In this document: positions 1 to 8,188 of the stretch, one piece after another
How the letters are laid out: every line of letters starts with the position of its first letter
How positions within the stretch are numbered: position 1 is the stretch's first letter
NCBI GenBank assembly: GCA_007134805.1
Contig: SLKB01000059.1
Span: 1-13,186, forward strand
Reading direction: 5' to 3'
Length of the DNA: 13,186 nt
Origin: Paracoccaceae bacterium
Lineage (GTDB): Bacteria > Pseudomonadota > Alphaproteobacteria > Rhodobacterales > Rhodobacteraceae
Made by a program: the position numbers and the translations under genes
Notes under the pieces: model-generated
The model's input: the letters and a program-made list of their open reading frames with translations, nothing else
Databases searched by the model: none
What the model was told of the DNA's origin: nothing

Positions 1-789
1 CGCGATATCGAGATCGGCGCCCAGGGCAAAATGGTCGAAATCGGTGATCCGGCCCATGTAGTTATGCGCGATGGGTGCGTTCGAGTGCTGGCGGATGATG
101 TCCACCTGCGCCCGGTTGAAGGCCAGGACCTGATCACTGGAAAACCGCCGGAACGCCATGACATGGGCGGGGTTAGGTTCGGTGACAGTCAGGTTGGGCA
201 GGTCGATCTCGTCGAAGCTGTGGTAGTCCATCGACCAGAAGACATTGCCCCAGGCGCGGTTGAGGGCGTCCGGGCTCTGGTATTTCTGCGACAGCCAGTC
301 GCGGAACGCGGCGCGCGCGGCGTCGGAGTAGCTCAGAACCGTGTCGTGGCAGCCGTATTCATTATCCGTCTGCCAGGCGAAAAGATGCGGGTTGCGGCCA
401 TAACGTCTGGCCAGCAGGGTCACGATCCGGCGGCATTCCTCCAGGTAGCCGCGATGGCTGAAACAGTAATGCCGGCGCGCGCCGAATTTGCGCGCGCGCC
501 CCTCGACATCGCGGGCCAGCATGTCAGGGTGCCGCGCGAGCATCCAGCGCGGCGGGGTGGCGGTAGGGGTGCCGAGGATGAGTTTTAGCCCCGCCGCGCC
601 GAGGATTGCAATCGCGCGGTCGAGCCAGGCGAAGTCCAACTGTCCCGGCTCCGGCTCGAGCCGGGACCACGCGAATTCTCCAATGCGTACCCAGGTCAGG
701 CCCGCCTCGGCCATGCGGCGGGCATCCTCAGCCCAGATGTCTTCGGGCCAGTGTTCGGGATAGTAGCAGACGCCCAGCGCGCGCGGCAT
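1..789 (-). CDS. GH42 beta-galactosidase, N-terminal part (cut by left edge)
   Basis: The frame stays open from the ATG at 789 to the window edge, giving 263 residues with no stop. Glycoside hydrolase family 42 enzymes hydrolyse terminal beta-galactosides, usually small intracellular ones. The N-terminus GVCYYPEHWPEDIW (residues 6-19), then VRIGEFAWSRLEP (34-46), GTPTATPPRWM (73-83) and the acid/base motif WQTDNEYG (139-146, E144) are typical of the (beta/alpha)8 catalytic domain. The catalytic nucleophile Glu and the C-terminal domains lie beyond position 1, so roughly 60% of the protein is missing from the window only because of the edge. There is no signal peptide, which fits a cytoplasmic enzyme acting on imported sugar. 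The start ATG overlaps the TGA of the lactonase gene by one base (TGATG), making it the last visible gene of the operon. Family is near certain; the exact beta-galactoside is unknown. Confidence 0.93.
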   Translation of the reverse strand, partial: MPRALGVCYYPEHWPEDIWAEDARRMAEAGLTWVRIGEFAWSRLEPEPGQLDFAWLDRAIAILGAAGLKLILGTPTATPPRWMLARHPDMLARDVEGRARKFGARRHYCFSHRGYLEECRRIVTLLARRYGRNPHLFAWQTDNEYGCHDTVLSYSDAARAAFRDWLSQKYQSPDALNRAWGNVFWSMDYHSFDEIDLPNLTVTEPNPAHVMAFRRFSSDQVLAFNRAQVDIIRQHSNAPIAHNYMGRITDFDHFALGADLDIA

Positions 790-1625
790 CACTCCTCCAG
801 GATTATGCGGTGCTCTGACTGCCCCACAGTATCGGTTGCTGCACGGAAAGTCGCGCCATCGAAATCCTGCGGTGGGTTGCGGCCCTGCCGGGCCGTTGTG
901 CAGTAGAGCAGAGTGCGGTCAGGGCCGCCAAAAGAAGGGCAGGAGGCGTGGGCGGCGGGCAACTCAAAAGCACGCAGAAACTGGCCATCGGGTGCATAGA
1001 CGGCCACACGCCCAGCCCCCCACTGTGCGACCCAGAAGGTTCCGTCCGCGGCAATCACAGCGCCATCAGGATTGAGCGCCTCCAGGCTGAGATCGAGCCA
1101 GCATTCCGGAGTGCTGCTCGGCCAGCCGTCAGTATCGAGCGCCACGCGCATCACGCGCCTCGTCACGGTATCGGTGAAACAGGCGCTGCGTCCATCGGGG
1201 GCAAAGCAGATCGCATTGGGAATGGTGAGCCCCGCATAAAGGCTACGCAACTCACCGCGAAAGTAACGCCAGATGCGGCCTGCGTCCGGCTCGGCCGACT
1301 TTCCCATGGTGCCGATCCAGAAGCCGCCCTGCGGGTCGGCGCGGCCGTCATTCGAGCGGTTGCGCGGTATCTCGGCCTCGAGCGCGCAGAGGGTGCGGGA
1401 TGTGCCGGTGGCGAGGGAGAATACCATCAGCCGCGTCTCGGTCGCGATCAGCAGATCCTCGCGGCTGATCCACCCCAAGGCCGAGGGCATCTCGTCGAAG
1501 GGCCAGCTTTGCGCTCGGGAATGGAGCTTGCGACCCGTGATGTCGACCCAGAAGATTTCGCCGCGCACCGGGTGCCAGAAGGCACCCTCGCCCAGCGCGC
1601 AGCGGGTTGCGTTCACGGGCGTCAT
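789..1625 (-). CDS. SMP-30/gluconolactonase-family sugar lactonase (probable galactonolactonase)
   Basis: The 278-residue protein has the length and landmarks of the SMP-30/regucalcin six-bladed propeller. Expected divalent-metal ligands are all present: E13 in [10 protein letters not shown]92 in [14 protein letters not shown]137 in [11 protein letters not shown] and D187 in [19 protein letters not shown]. Such enzymes open aldonolactones to aldonates in the cytoplasm. Between galactose dehydrogenase and galactonate dehydratase functions, the natural substrate would be D-galactono-lactone; this is inferred from context. An upstream in-frame extension exists up to 1793, but the ATG at 1625 starts directly at the family N-terminus and overlaps the dgoA stop as ATGA (1622-1625), so I chose it. 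The stop overlaps the GH42 start by one base. Confidence 0.93.
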   Translation of the reverse strand: MTPVNATRCALGEGAFWHPVRGEIFWVDITGRKLHSRAQSWPFDEMPSALGWISREDLLIATETRLMVFSLATGTSRTLCALEAEIPRNRSNDGRADPQGGFWIGTMGKSAEPDAGRIWRYFRGELRSLYAGLTIPNAICFAPDGRSACFTDTVTRRVMRVALDTDGWPSSTPECWLDLSLEALNPDGAVIAADGTFWVAQWGAGRVAVYAPDGQFLRAFELPAAHASCPSFGGPDRTLLYCTTARQGRNPPQDFDGATFRAATDTVGQSEHRIILEE

Positions 1626-2221
1626 GCGCTGGCGTCCCACGCGGCAACACAGGCGCCCGCGCGCTGAGCGACGGCCTCGGCCGACATCCCCGGTGCGTAA
1701 AGCGCCGTGCCCAGCCCGAATCCCGCGGCGCCCGCCTTGCGCCAGACCGCGAAATCTGCGGGGCCCAGCCCGCCGACCGCATAGACCGCACAACCTGAGG
1801 GCAGCACCGCGCGGACCGCCTGCAAACCCTCAGGCCCCAGCCTAAAGGCCGGGAAGAGCTTGAGCGCGCTCGCCCCGGCGCGGAGCGCGGCGAAGGCCTC
1901 GGTCGGGGTGAAGACGCCCGGATAGCTGTCGAGCCCGGCAGCGCGCGTCGCTACAATCACCTCAGGATTGCAATCCGGAGAGACAATCAACCGCGCGCCG
2001 GTGGCCGCCACATCCGCGACCTGCGCCACACTCAGAACCGTGCCCGCGCCGATCTCGGCCTCGGTGCCGCTGGCGGCGACCATGGCCGCGATGCTGGTCA
2101 GGGGCTCGGGCGAGTTCAGCGGCACCTCGATCCGGGTGATGCCCGCAGCGATCAGGGCGCGGGTGACGGGCACGGCCTCGGCCGGGGTGATCCCGCGCAG
2201 GATGGCGATCAGCGCACGCAT
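1622..2221 (-). CDS. dgoA: 2-dehydro-3-deoxy-6-phosphogalactonate (KDPGal) aldolase
   Basis: This 199-residue class I aldolase belongs to the KDPG/KDPGal (Eda/DgoA) family and cleaves KDPGal to pyruvate and D-glyceraldehyde-3-phosphate. The N-terminal [13 protein letters not shown] (residues 4-16), the catalytic Glu in [10 protein letters not shown] (E32), IGAGTVL (57-63) and the Schiff-base lysine in ALKLFPA (K121) are visible, followed by the phosphate-binding VGGLGP and GLGTALY segments. The pattern NSP after IEVPL and ALK(I/L)FP matches E. coli DgoA better than Eda as I remember them. It overlaps dgoK by 13 bases (2209-2221) and the lactonase start by 4, so it is translationally coupled on both sides. 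Specificity for the galacto epimer rests on the DgoA likeness and on the neighbouring dgoK. Confidence 0.95.
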   Translation of the reverse strand: MRALIAILRGITPAEAVPVTRALIAAGITRIEVPLNSPEPLTSIAAMVAASGTEAEIGAGTVLSVAQVADVAATGARLIVSPDCNPEVIVATRAAGLDSYPGVFTPTEAFAALRAGASALKLFPAFRLGPEGLQAVRAVLPSGCAVYAVGGLGPADFAVWRKAGAAGFGLGTALYAPGMSAEAVAQRAGACVAAWDASA

Positions 2222-3123
2222 GAGGCCTCCGATGGTTGCAGGAATGCGCGGGCCGCGCGCAGCCCCGCAAGGGTCATCGTGCTGGCGTCATGCACGCTAA
2301 CGGGCACCGACAGATGCGCAAGCGCATCGGCGTAGTGGCGCGCCAGTGGCGCGGCCCCGATCACGGCAACGCGCTGGCCCAGCCAGTAGGATTTGGCCGC
2401 TGCAAGCTCTGCCCCGATCAGGAGCCCCGAGAGCCGGGCCCGCGCGATCGCGGGGCCGAGACCGTCGAGAAGCCCCTCAGCCCGCAGGGTGAAAAGCCGC
2501 GACAGCAGCCATTCTGGGCGCTCGAGCCCGTGGGCGAGCCCGACGCGGAAGCCCGCCTCATCCCAGCCTGTGACGGAATGGCGCAGCACCGAGTGCTCAG
2601 CCAACAGATGGAACAACTCGCCCGTAAGGAAGGTCTGGAAACTGACCACTTCGCCCGCGCTCAGATGAACCCATTTGCTGTGCGTGCCAGGCAGGCAGAT
2701 CACCCCGTCCCACCCCGGCGAGAGCGTCAGAAACCCCGCGACCTGCGTCTCCTCGCCCCGGATGACATCGGCAGCGGGGCTGTGCTGTTGCAGACCCGGA
2801 ACGACATGGACCGACAGGCGCTGATCGCGGACAGGTGCCACCGCCAGCGGGCCTGCGAGCGGCCCGCAGGGGACGGCCCGGTAGGGGGCTTCCACCCAGC
2901 CCTGGCGAGAGCCCAGCATGCCGCAGGCGATCACGGGTGTGCCCTGCCCCTCTGGCAGCCACTCGCCCACCAGCGCAAGCAAGGCGCCCTCGTAGTCGGC
3001 GCGCGTCAGCTTGCCCATGCCCTGATCCGAGGCCGCCTCATGGATCACCCGGTCGCCCGCGAGCCCCCAGACGCGCAGATGCGACGTACCCCAATCCGCG
3101 CCGATCCAGTCGAGCACACTCAT
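2209..3123 (-). CDS. dgoK: 2-dehydro-3-deoxygalactonokinase
   Basis: DgoK phosphorylates 2-keto-3-deoxygalactonate with ATP to give KDPGal, the step before the aldolase. The 304-residue protein starts with the phosphate-1 motif [13 protein letters not shown] (residues 7-19). It carries the family signatures [11 protein letters not shown] (120-130), LPGTHSKWV (144-152), [10 protein letters not shown] (165-174) and LSGLLIGAE (231-239), which line up with E. coli DgoK (292 residues). The ATG at 3123 overlaps the SDR stop as ATGA; the long in-frame extension to 3528 lies inside the SDR gene and is not credible. The 3' end overlaps dgoA by 13 bases. A kinase is needed only in the galactonate route, not in the L-arabonate route, so this gene argues that the neighbouring dehydratase works on galactonate. 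Confidence 0.95.
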   Translation of the reverse strand: MSVLDWIGADWGTSHLRVWGLAGDRVIHEAASDQGMGKLTRADYEGALLALVGEWLPEGQGTPVIACGMLGSRQGWVEAPYRAVPCGPLAGPLAVAPVRDQRLSVHVVPGLQQHSPAADVIRGEETQVAGFLTLSPGWDGVICLPGTHSKWVHLSAGEVVSFQTFLTGELFHLLAEHSVLRHSVTGWDEAGFRVGLAHGLERPEWLLSRLFTLRAEGLLDGLGPAIARARLSGLLIGAELAAAKSYWLGQRVAVIGAAPLARHYADALAHLSVPVSVHDASTMTLAGLRAARAFLQPSEASCVR

Positions 3124-3887
3124 CCTGTCACCACGACCCCGCCATCGATCACGAGCGCCTGCCCTGTCATGGCGCGGCTCGCGTCCGACGCAAGGAACAG
3201 CACCCCGCCGGCGATATCCGCGGGCGAGAGCGTGTCGGGCAGGCATTGGCGGGCCAGATGCGCGGAGAGCGCCTCGGGCGTGACCCACTGCTCCAACTGT
3301 TTGGGCGTCATCACCCAGCCTGGTGCCAGCGCATTGACGCGGATGCGGTCCGGGCCGAATTCGCGCGCAAGGCTGCGTGTGAGCCCGTTGAGTGCCGAAT
3401 TGGCGGCGGTGTAGATCGGATAGCCGGCATTGCCCATCATGTAGCTGATCGAGGTGATGTTGATGATCGATCCTGCACCCGCGCTGCGCATTGCCGGGAT
3501 CACGGCCTGGCAGGCAGTGACATAGCATTTGAAATTGATCGCAAGCGCCCAGTCCATGAACTCTGGCGTGACCTCTGAAAGGGTATGGCGCTGGTCATTG
3601 GCGGCATTGTTCACAAGCACCTGCACAGGGCCATGCGCCTCTGCGGCCTGCGCGATGGCAGCGTGTAGCGCGGCCGGGTCGGTGATGTCGCAGGCAAGGA
3701 AGCGCGGGCGATTGCCGGTCGCGGCCTCCATGACGTCACAAAAGGCGCTCGCGTCCGAGCGCTGGACGAAGGCCACGCGCGCTCTCTGGCGCAGGAAGGC
3801 CTCGGTCAGCCCCGCGCCAATGCCGGAGCCCCCGCCGGTGATGAAGACCGAGGCATCTTCGAGGTCAGAATACAGGGGTTGGCGCAT
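3120..3887 (-). CDS. SDR-family sugar 1-dehydrogenase (probable D-galactose dehydrogenase) with altered catalytic lysine
   Basis: This 255-residue classical short-chain dehydrogenase resembles bacterial aldose 1-dehydrogenases such as the Caulobacter xylose dehydrogenase type. The expected job is oxidation of D-galactose to galactonolactone with NAD(P)+. Visible motifs are TGGGSGIG (residues 17-24), VNNAAND (92-98), N118, S146 in ITSISY and Y159 in YPIYTAANSA. The catalytic YxxxK reads YTAAN, so N163 replaces the lysine; the codon AAT at 3399-3401 is clear. At the end of the second strand the sequence is VAFVQRSD, with Q42-R43 where NAD-dependent relatives usually carry Asp, so NADP+ use is possible. 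I chose the ATG at 3887 (TGATG with the dehydratase stop, AGAGAG about 6-8 bases upstream) over a TTG one codon earlier. The reading frame is otherwise intact. Confidence 0.9.
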   Translation of the reverse strand: MRQPLYSDLEDASVFITGGGSGIGAGLTEAFLRQRARVAFVQRSDASAFCDVMEAATGNRPRFLACDITDPAALHAAIAQAAEAHGPVQVLVNNAANDQRHTLSEVTPEFMDWALAINFKCYVTACQAVIPAMRSAGAGSIINITSISYMMGNAGYPIYTAANSALNGLTRSLAREFGPDRIRVNALAPGWVMTPKQLEQWVTPEALSAHLARQCLPDTLSPADIAGGVLFLASDASRAMTGQALVIDGGVVVTG

Positions 3888-5596
3888 CAATGGCTCTCTC
3901 TTGTCACGGGGCGGGTGTCCTTGCCTACCAGAAAATCCAGATCTGCGCCGCGATCGGCCTGCAACACGTGATCGACATAAAGTTTCGCATAGCCGCGCGT
4001 GTAATGCGGCGGATCAGGTTGCCATCGGGCGCGGCGCGCTGCGAGCTCGGCCTCCTCCACAAGAAGCGTCAGTTCGCCATTGCTGGCCGAGAGCCGGATG
4101 CGATCGCCCGTGCGCACGAGGCCCAGTGGCCCGCCGTCCTGCGCCTCGGGCGCCACATGGAGAACGACGGTCCCGAAGGCCGTGCCCGACATGCGGGCAT
4201 CCGACACGCGCACCATGTCGCGCACGCCTGCACGCACCAGTTTCGCAGGAATCGGCATGTTGCCCACTTCGGGCATGCCGGGGTAGCCCTTCGGCCCGCA
4301 GCCCTTGAGCACCAGAACCGTGTCGGGGGTCACGGGCAGGTCGTCGCGGTCGATCTCGGTCTTGAGCTGTTCGATATTCTCGAAGACGTAGGCAGCGCCT
4401 TCATGTTCCAGCAGCGCGTCGCTCGCCGCTGACGGCTTCACGATTGCCCCGTCAGGTGCCAGATTGCCGCGCAGGACCCTCAGACCGGCCGCGGGTTTCA
4501 CTGGGTTCGACACCGGGCGGATCACATCGTCATTGAAGATCTCGGCGCCCTCGGCATAGGCTGCGATCTCGCCGCCCAGCACTGTGCGCGCCGGGCGCAA
4601 CTGGTCCCGCAACTGCGCGAGCACTGCCGGCACGCCGCCGGCATAGGCAAAATCCTCCATCAGATAGGCGCCCGAGGGCATACAGTTGACCAGAAGCGGG
4701 ATGTCGCCACCAAGTTCGAAATCTGCAAGCGTGAGATCGACGCCCACGCGCCCAGCTATCGCCAGTAGATGCACCACGGCATTCGTGGATCCGCCGACCG
4801 CTGCGTTGACAAGGATCGCGTTCTCGAAGGCCGCGCGGTTCAGGATATCGGACGGCTTGAGGTCTTCCTCGACCATCTCGACGATCCGCCGCCCGGTAAG
4901 ATGCGCAAGCGCGGTGCGCCGTGCATCGACCGCCGGTAATGCGGCATTGGTGGGCAGCGCAAGCCCCATCGCCTCTACGAGCGCGGCCATGGTCGAGGCC
5001 GTCCCCATGGTCATGCACACGCCCGCAGAGCGCGACATGCCCGACTCGGCGGCCATGAAATCCGCCAGCGTCATATCGCCCGCGCGCACGGCTTCCGAGA
5101 ATTTCCACACATCCGTGCCAGAGCCGATATCGCGCCCGCGCCATTTGCCGTTCAGCATCGGGCCCGCGCTCACCACGATGCTCGGCAGATCGACCGAGGC
5201 CGCGCCCATCACCTGCCCCGGCGTGGTCTTGTCGCACCCCCCCAGCAGCACGACCCCGTCCATGCCATAAGCGCGGATACACTCCTCGACATCCATCGCC
5301 AGCAGGTTGCGAAACAGCATCGCCGTGGGCTTCATCTGCGTCTCGCCGAGGGATGTCACTGGAAACTCGACCGGAAAGCCGCCCGCCTCCCACACCCCGC
5401 GCTTGACGGCCTCGGCCAGCACGCGGAGCCCGGAATTGCAGGGTGTGAGTTCGGACCAAGTGTTGCAGATGCCGATCACCGGGCGGCCATCGAAGACATG
5501 ATCCGGAAACCCCTGGTTCTTCATCCAGGAGCGATGGATGAAGCCGTCCTTGTCAAGCTTGCCATACCAGGCAGCAGAGCGGCGAGGAGGCGTCAT
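3887..5596 (-). CDS. IlvD/Edd-family sugar-acid dehydratase (probable D-galactonate/L-arabonate dehydratase)
   Basis: The 569-residue protein is an iron-sulfur dehydratase of the IlvD/Edd family. It most resembles L-arabinonate-type dehydratases such as the Rhizobium leguminosarum enzyme. The cluster-binding cysteines are C53 (SELTPCN), C121 (LGGCDKTTPG) and C194 (AGVCMTMGTAS). Their spacing is, as I recall, identical to C59/C127/C200 of that enzyme. The Mg-associated lysine follows C121 and the active-site serine sits in SDARMSGTAFG near the C-terminus. The likely reaction is D-galactonate to 2-keto-3-deoxygalactonate, given dgoK and dgoA downstream; relatives also accept L-arabonate and D-fuconate. 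The start is ATG 5596 with AAGGA seven bases upstream. It follows melA after 42 bases, the largest gap inside the catabolic part of the operon. Confidence 0.93.
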   Translation of the reverse strand: MTPPRRSAAWYGKLDKDGFIHRSWMKNQGFPDHVFDGRPVIGICNTWSELTPCNSGLRVLAEAVKRGVWEAGGFPVEFPVTSLGETQMKPTAMLFRNLLAMDVEECIRAYGMDGVVLLGGCDKTTPGQVMGAASVDLPSIVVSAGPMLNGKWRGRDIGSGTDVWKFSEAVRAGDMTLADFMAAESGMSRSAGVCMTMGTASTMAALVEAMGLALPTNAALPAVDARRTALAHLTGRRIVEMVEEDLKPSDILNRAAFENAILVNAAVGGSTNAVVHLLAIAGRVGVDLTLADFELGGDIPLLVNCMPSGAYLMEDFAYAGGVPAVLAQLRDQLRPARTVLGGEIAAYAEGAEIFNDDVIRPVSNPVKPAAGLRVLRGNLAPDGAIVKPSAASDALLEHEGAAYVFENIEQLKTEIDRDDLPVTPDTVLVLKGCGPKGYPGMPEVGNMPIPAKLVRAGVRDMVRVSDARMSGTAFGTVVLHVAPEAQDGGPLGLVRTGDRIRLSASNGELTLLVEEAELAARRARWQPDPPHYTRGYAKLYVDHVLQADRGADLDFLVGKDTRPVTRESH

Positions 5597-5638
5597 GGCA
5601 GTGTCCTTTCAGGCGCGCAGGCGGGCTGCATGGTGCGA

Positions 5639-6991
5639 TCAGGCTGCGCGGCGGGGGCTGCACCAGTCGGGCAGCCAATCGGCATGCGCGATGAGCAGAT
5701 CATCGACGAGGGCGCGGATCTGACGCAGGTCGAGATCGGCGCTCGTACGCGGATCGAGCATCGCGGCGTGGTAGATATGCGCTCGGTCCTCGTTCAGCAG
5801 CGCCTGCACGGTCAGTTCCTGGACATTGAGATTGGTGCGGATGAGCGCCGCCAGATGCGACGGCAGATCCGGGACGAGCGTGGGTTGCAAGCCATTCGCA
5901 TCGACGAGCGTGGGGACCTCGACCGCCGCGCCTTCGGGGAGTTGCGGGATATGGCCGTGATTGGCGACATTGCCGTAGATCACCGAAGGCGTGCCGGCAA
6001 GCAGGCTCTCCATGATGGTGGCGGCATATTCCTGCGAGGCTGTGTGCTCAAGCCTCGGGGCGGTTTTCAGCGACTCGGCCTGTTTGGCCCAGGCGGCGAC
6101 CTGCTCTTCGCAGCGCCTCGGGTATTCGTCGAGCGGGATACGGAACTGCTCGATCAGGTCGGGACGGTGGGATTTGATGAACCAGGGCACGTATTCGGCG
6201 AAATGCTCGGAGGATTCCGTGACGAAATACCCGAAATGCTCCATCACCTCGTAGCGCACGAGATTGGGGCAGCGCGCGTTCCAGTGGCTTTCGAGCGGGA
6301 TGCGGCCCGCGCGGTAACCTGCCCGCAGGGCGGGGTAGAGGTCGCGCCAACCTTCTCCGTGGCGCGCCTCCAGGGTGAGGAAGAACGCCATATGGTTGAT
6401 GCCGGCAACACGGTAGCGCAGATCGTCCACATTGAGGCCCAGGTCGCGGGCAAGTTCAAAGGCCGTGCCTTGCACCGAATGACAAAGGCCGACCTGCCGG
6501 ATCTCCGGATAGCGCGCAGCAAGCGCCCAGGTATTGATCGCCATGGGGTTGACGTAGTTCAGCATCAGCGCGCCGGGACAGATTGCACGCATGTCCTCGG
6601 CGATGGCCCAGAGATGCGGCACAGTGCGCAATCCCCGCATGATCCCGCCCACACCCAGCGTGTCGGCAATGGTCTGGCGCAGTCCGTAGGCCTTCGGGAT
6701 CTCGAAATCGGTCACCGTGCAGGGCCGGTAGCCGCCGATCTGAAAGGCGACGATGACGAAATCCGCACCATCGAGGGCTGCGCGTCGGTCAGTGGTCGCC
6801 GTGACGCGCGCGCCTGCATCGAGCGAGGCCACAAGCTTGCGCACGATCACCGCCGACTCATCGAGCCGGGCGGGGTCGATATCCATCAGCGAGATATGGG
6901 CCTCTGCGAGGGCGGGCCGGAGCAGGGCGTCGCCAATCAGGTTTTTCACGAAGACGGTCGACCCGGCCCCGATGAACGCAATTTTCGTCAT
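5639..6991 (-). CDS. melA: GH4 alpha-galactosidase (melibiase)
   Basis: The 450-residue protein is strikingly like E. coli MelA (451 residues) along its whole length. Family GH4 enzymes cleave alpha-galactosides by an NAD+- and Mn2+-dependent redox/elimination mechanism in the cytoplasm. The NAD-binding motif IGAGSTVFVKNLIGD (residues 7-21), SLMDIDPARL (34-43), VAFQIGGYRPCTVTDFE (81-97) and MLNYVNPMA (143-151) are present. The metal-site cysteine is in GLCHSVQG (C170) and the histidine in AGINHMAF (H200). ESSEHFAEYVPWFIK also matches MelA closely. ATG 6991 overlaps the permease stop as ATGA (6988-6991), so hydrolysis is coupled to uptake. Likely substrates are melibiose, raffinose-type oligosaccharides or galactosylglycerols; the sequence alone does not decide. 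Confidence 0.96.
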   Translation of the reverse strand: MTKIAFIGAGSTVFVKNLIGDALLRPALAEAHISLMDIDPARLDESAVIVRKLVASLDAGARVTATTDRRAALDGADFVIVAFQIGGYRPCTVTDFEIPKAYGLRQTIADTLGVGGIMRGLRTVPHLWAIAEDMRAICPGALMLNYVNPMAINTWALAARYPEIRQVGLCHSVQGTAFELARDLGLNVDDLRYRVAGINHMAFFLTLEARHGEGWRDLYPALRAGYRAGRIPLESHWNARCPNLVRYEVMEHFGYFVTESSEHFAEYVPWFIKSHRPDLIEQFRIPLDEYPRRCEEQVAAWAKQAESLKTAPRLEHTASQEYAATIMESLLAGTPSVIYGNVANHGHIPQLPEGAAVEVPTLVDANGLQPTLVPDLPSHLAALIRTNLNVQELTVQALLNEDRAHIYHAAMLDPRTSADLDLRQIRALVDDLLIAHADWLPDWCSPRRAA

Positions 6992-7836
6992 TTGACCGCT
7001 CCGAGAGTGAGGCCCGCGATGAAGTGCTTCTGCATCAGGAAGAACATCATCACTGGCGGAAGGGCGGCGATGATACTTCCGGCGCTCATCATGTGATATG
7101 CCGCGCGGAACTGGCTGTTGAAAGCCGTGATCCCGGCTGTAACAGGCTGGGATTCGACCCCTTGGGTCAGGACGACGGCCCAGAAATAATCGTTCCAGAT
7201 GAAGGTGAAGATCAGCACCGAGAGCGCCGCGATGGCCGGGCGCATCAGCGGCAGCACGACATACCAGAAGATGCGGATCTCGGACACTCCCTCGACACGC
7301 GCCGCCTCGATCAGCTCACGCGGGAGCGCCCGAATGAAATTGCGCATGAACAGAGTGCAGAACCCGGTCTGAAAGGCGATGTGGAACAATACAAGACCCA
7401 ATCGCGTGTCATACAGCCCAAGGTTCACTGTCAAATCGCGCACCGGCACCATCAGGATCTGGAAAGGCACGAAATTGCCCGCCACGAACATGAAGAAGAT
7501 CCAGATATTGCCCTTGAAGCGGTAGACCCCCAGCGCAAAGCCGGTCATGCAGGAAAGTGCCACGGCCCCGATTACTGTCGGCACCGTGATGAAGACCGAG
7601 TTCAGCAGATAGCGCGGCATGGCGCTGTCCGTGAAGACGCGGGTGTAGTTCTCGACGCCCGCGAAGGTCGAGGGCCAGCTCCAGAGATTGCCCTGCGTGA
7701 AATCCGCATCCGGTTTGATCGAGAAGAGCGCGACCATCAGCAGCGGGAGCAGCCACAGGATCAGCGCCAGCGGCAAGAGCGCCTTGTAGGTCGTCTGGAC
7801 GGCGACAGAGCGGCGCTCGACAGGGGTGGGAAACAT
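6988..7836 (-). CDS. ABC sugar transporter permease, MalG-like (CUT1)
   Basis: This is a 282-residue inner-membrane permease of the carbohydrate-uptake-1 type. Six membrane segments can be placed at about residues 18-39, 78-104, 110-132, 146-165, 203-224 and 251-271. The cytoplasmic EAA loop begins ELIEAARVEGVSEI (174-187) and ends in VVLPLMRPA, the site that docks on the ATPase. The N-terminal layout with a single helix followed by a long periplasmic stretch and no large insertion is typical of MalG/UgpE-type subunits. It pairs with the permease at 8188-9114, the binding protein at 9190-10437 and the divergent ATPase at 11364-12416. One base separates its ATG from the stop of the small YjbR-type gene, and its stop overlaps melA. 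Confidence 0.95.
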   Translation of the reverse strand: MFPTPVERRSVAVQTTYKALLPLALILWLLPLLMVALFSIKPDADFTQGNLWSWPSTFAGVENYTRVFTDSAMPRYLLNSVFITVPTVIGAVALSCMTGFALGVYRFKGNIWIFFMFVAGNFVPFQILMVPVRDLTVNLGLYDTRLGLVLFHIAFQTGFCTLFMRNFIRALPRELIEAARVEGVSEIRIFWYVVLPLMRPAIAALSVLIFTFIWNDYFWAVVLTQGVESQPVTAGITAFNSQFRAAYHMMSAGSIIAALPPVMMFFLMQKHFIAGLTLGAVK

Positions 7837-7837
7837 C

Positions 7838-8188
7838 TCAGCGCCCCTCCCACACTGGCAGGCTGGCTTGCAGCTTTTTCGTCAGGCCAGAGCGGATCAA
7901 CCCGAAAGAGACATGGATGCGATGTGCCGCTTCACCCAGATCAGTTCCCTCCGGCAGGCGCACCCATGAGCAGTGAAAGTAGGGCGCGCGCTGCGCCGCT
8001 GTGGTGTCGCGCAGAAACTCAGCAGTTTCGATATCGGGGCATTTCACACTGACGCCCGGCTCCATCCCCAGAAGCGCGAACATCTTGCCGGCGATCTTCC
8101 AGCAATCATGCCCGCCACCCCACGGGTCCGACCTCTCTGCGCCAGGAAGGGCTTCGCAAACTGAATTGATCTCATCGCGCCACGCCAT
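7838..8188 (-). CDS. MmcQ/YjbR-family small protein between the two permease genes
   Basis: The 116-residue product shows the MmcQ/YjbR pattern. It begins with a short helix and LPGAERSDPWGG (residues 14-25), then WKIAGKMFALLG (30-41), VSVKCPD (46-52), AEFLR, APYFHCSWVRLPEG (68-81) and a final helix with VSFGLIRSGLTKKL (93-106). Known structures of the family have a CyaY-like fold with a 'double wing' and were annotated as DNA-binding, but no firm function is established. The ATG at 8188 overlaps the upstream permease stop (TGATG), and the stop lies one base before the next permease ATG, so it must be translated with the transporter. It has no membrane segment or signal peptide. Its position splits a permease pair that is normally adjacent. 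Its role in sugar uptake or regulation is unknown. Confidence 0.88.
   Translation of the reverse strand: MAWRDEINSVCEALPGAERSDPWGGGHDCWKIAGKMFALLGMEPGVSVKCPDIETAEFLRDTTAAQRAPYFHCSWVRLPEGTDLGEAAHRIHVSFGLIRSGLTKKLQASLPVWEGR

Noticed and set aside
2236..3414. Long plus-strand open frame of 392 codons opposite dgoK and the SDR gene
   Set aside because: It is Arg/Ala/Pro-rich with no recognisable motif and lies antisense to two genes with full family signatures; it is a shadow of GC-rich coding sequence.
5597..5638. Possible regulatory element in the 42-base gap between melA and the dehydratase
   Set aside because: Apart from a normal AAGGA ribosome binding site and a weak 4-bp GCAG/CTGC pairing I see nothing that separates it from ordinary spacer.
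5498..7096. Plus-strand open frame of 532 codons opposite melA
   Set aside because: melA on the minus strand matches MelA over its whole length; the antisense frame has low-complexity GC-rich composition and no domain.
7024..8052. Plus-strand open frame of 342 codons opposite the second permease and YjbR gene
   Set aside because: It is rich in His, Arg, Glu and Gln, as expected of the complement of hydrophobic membrane-protein codons, and has no start signal.
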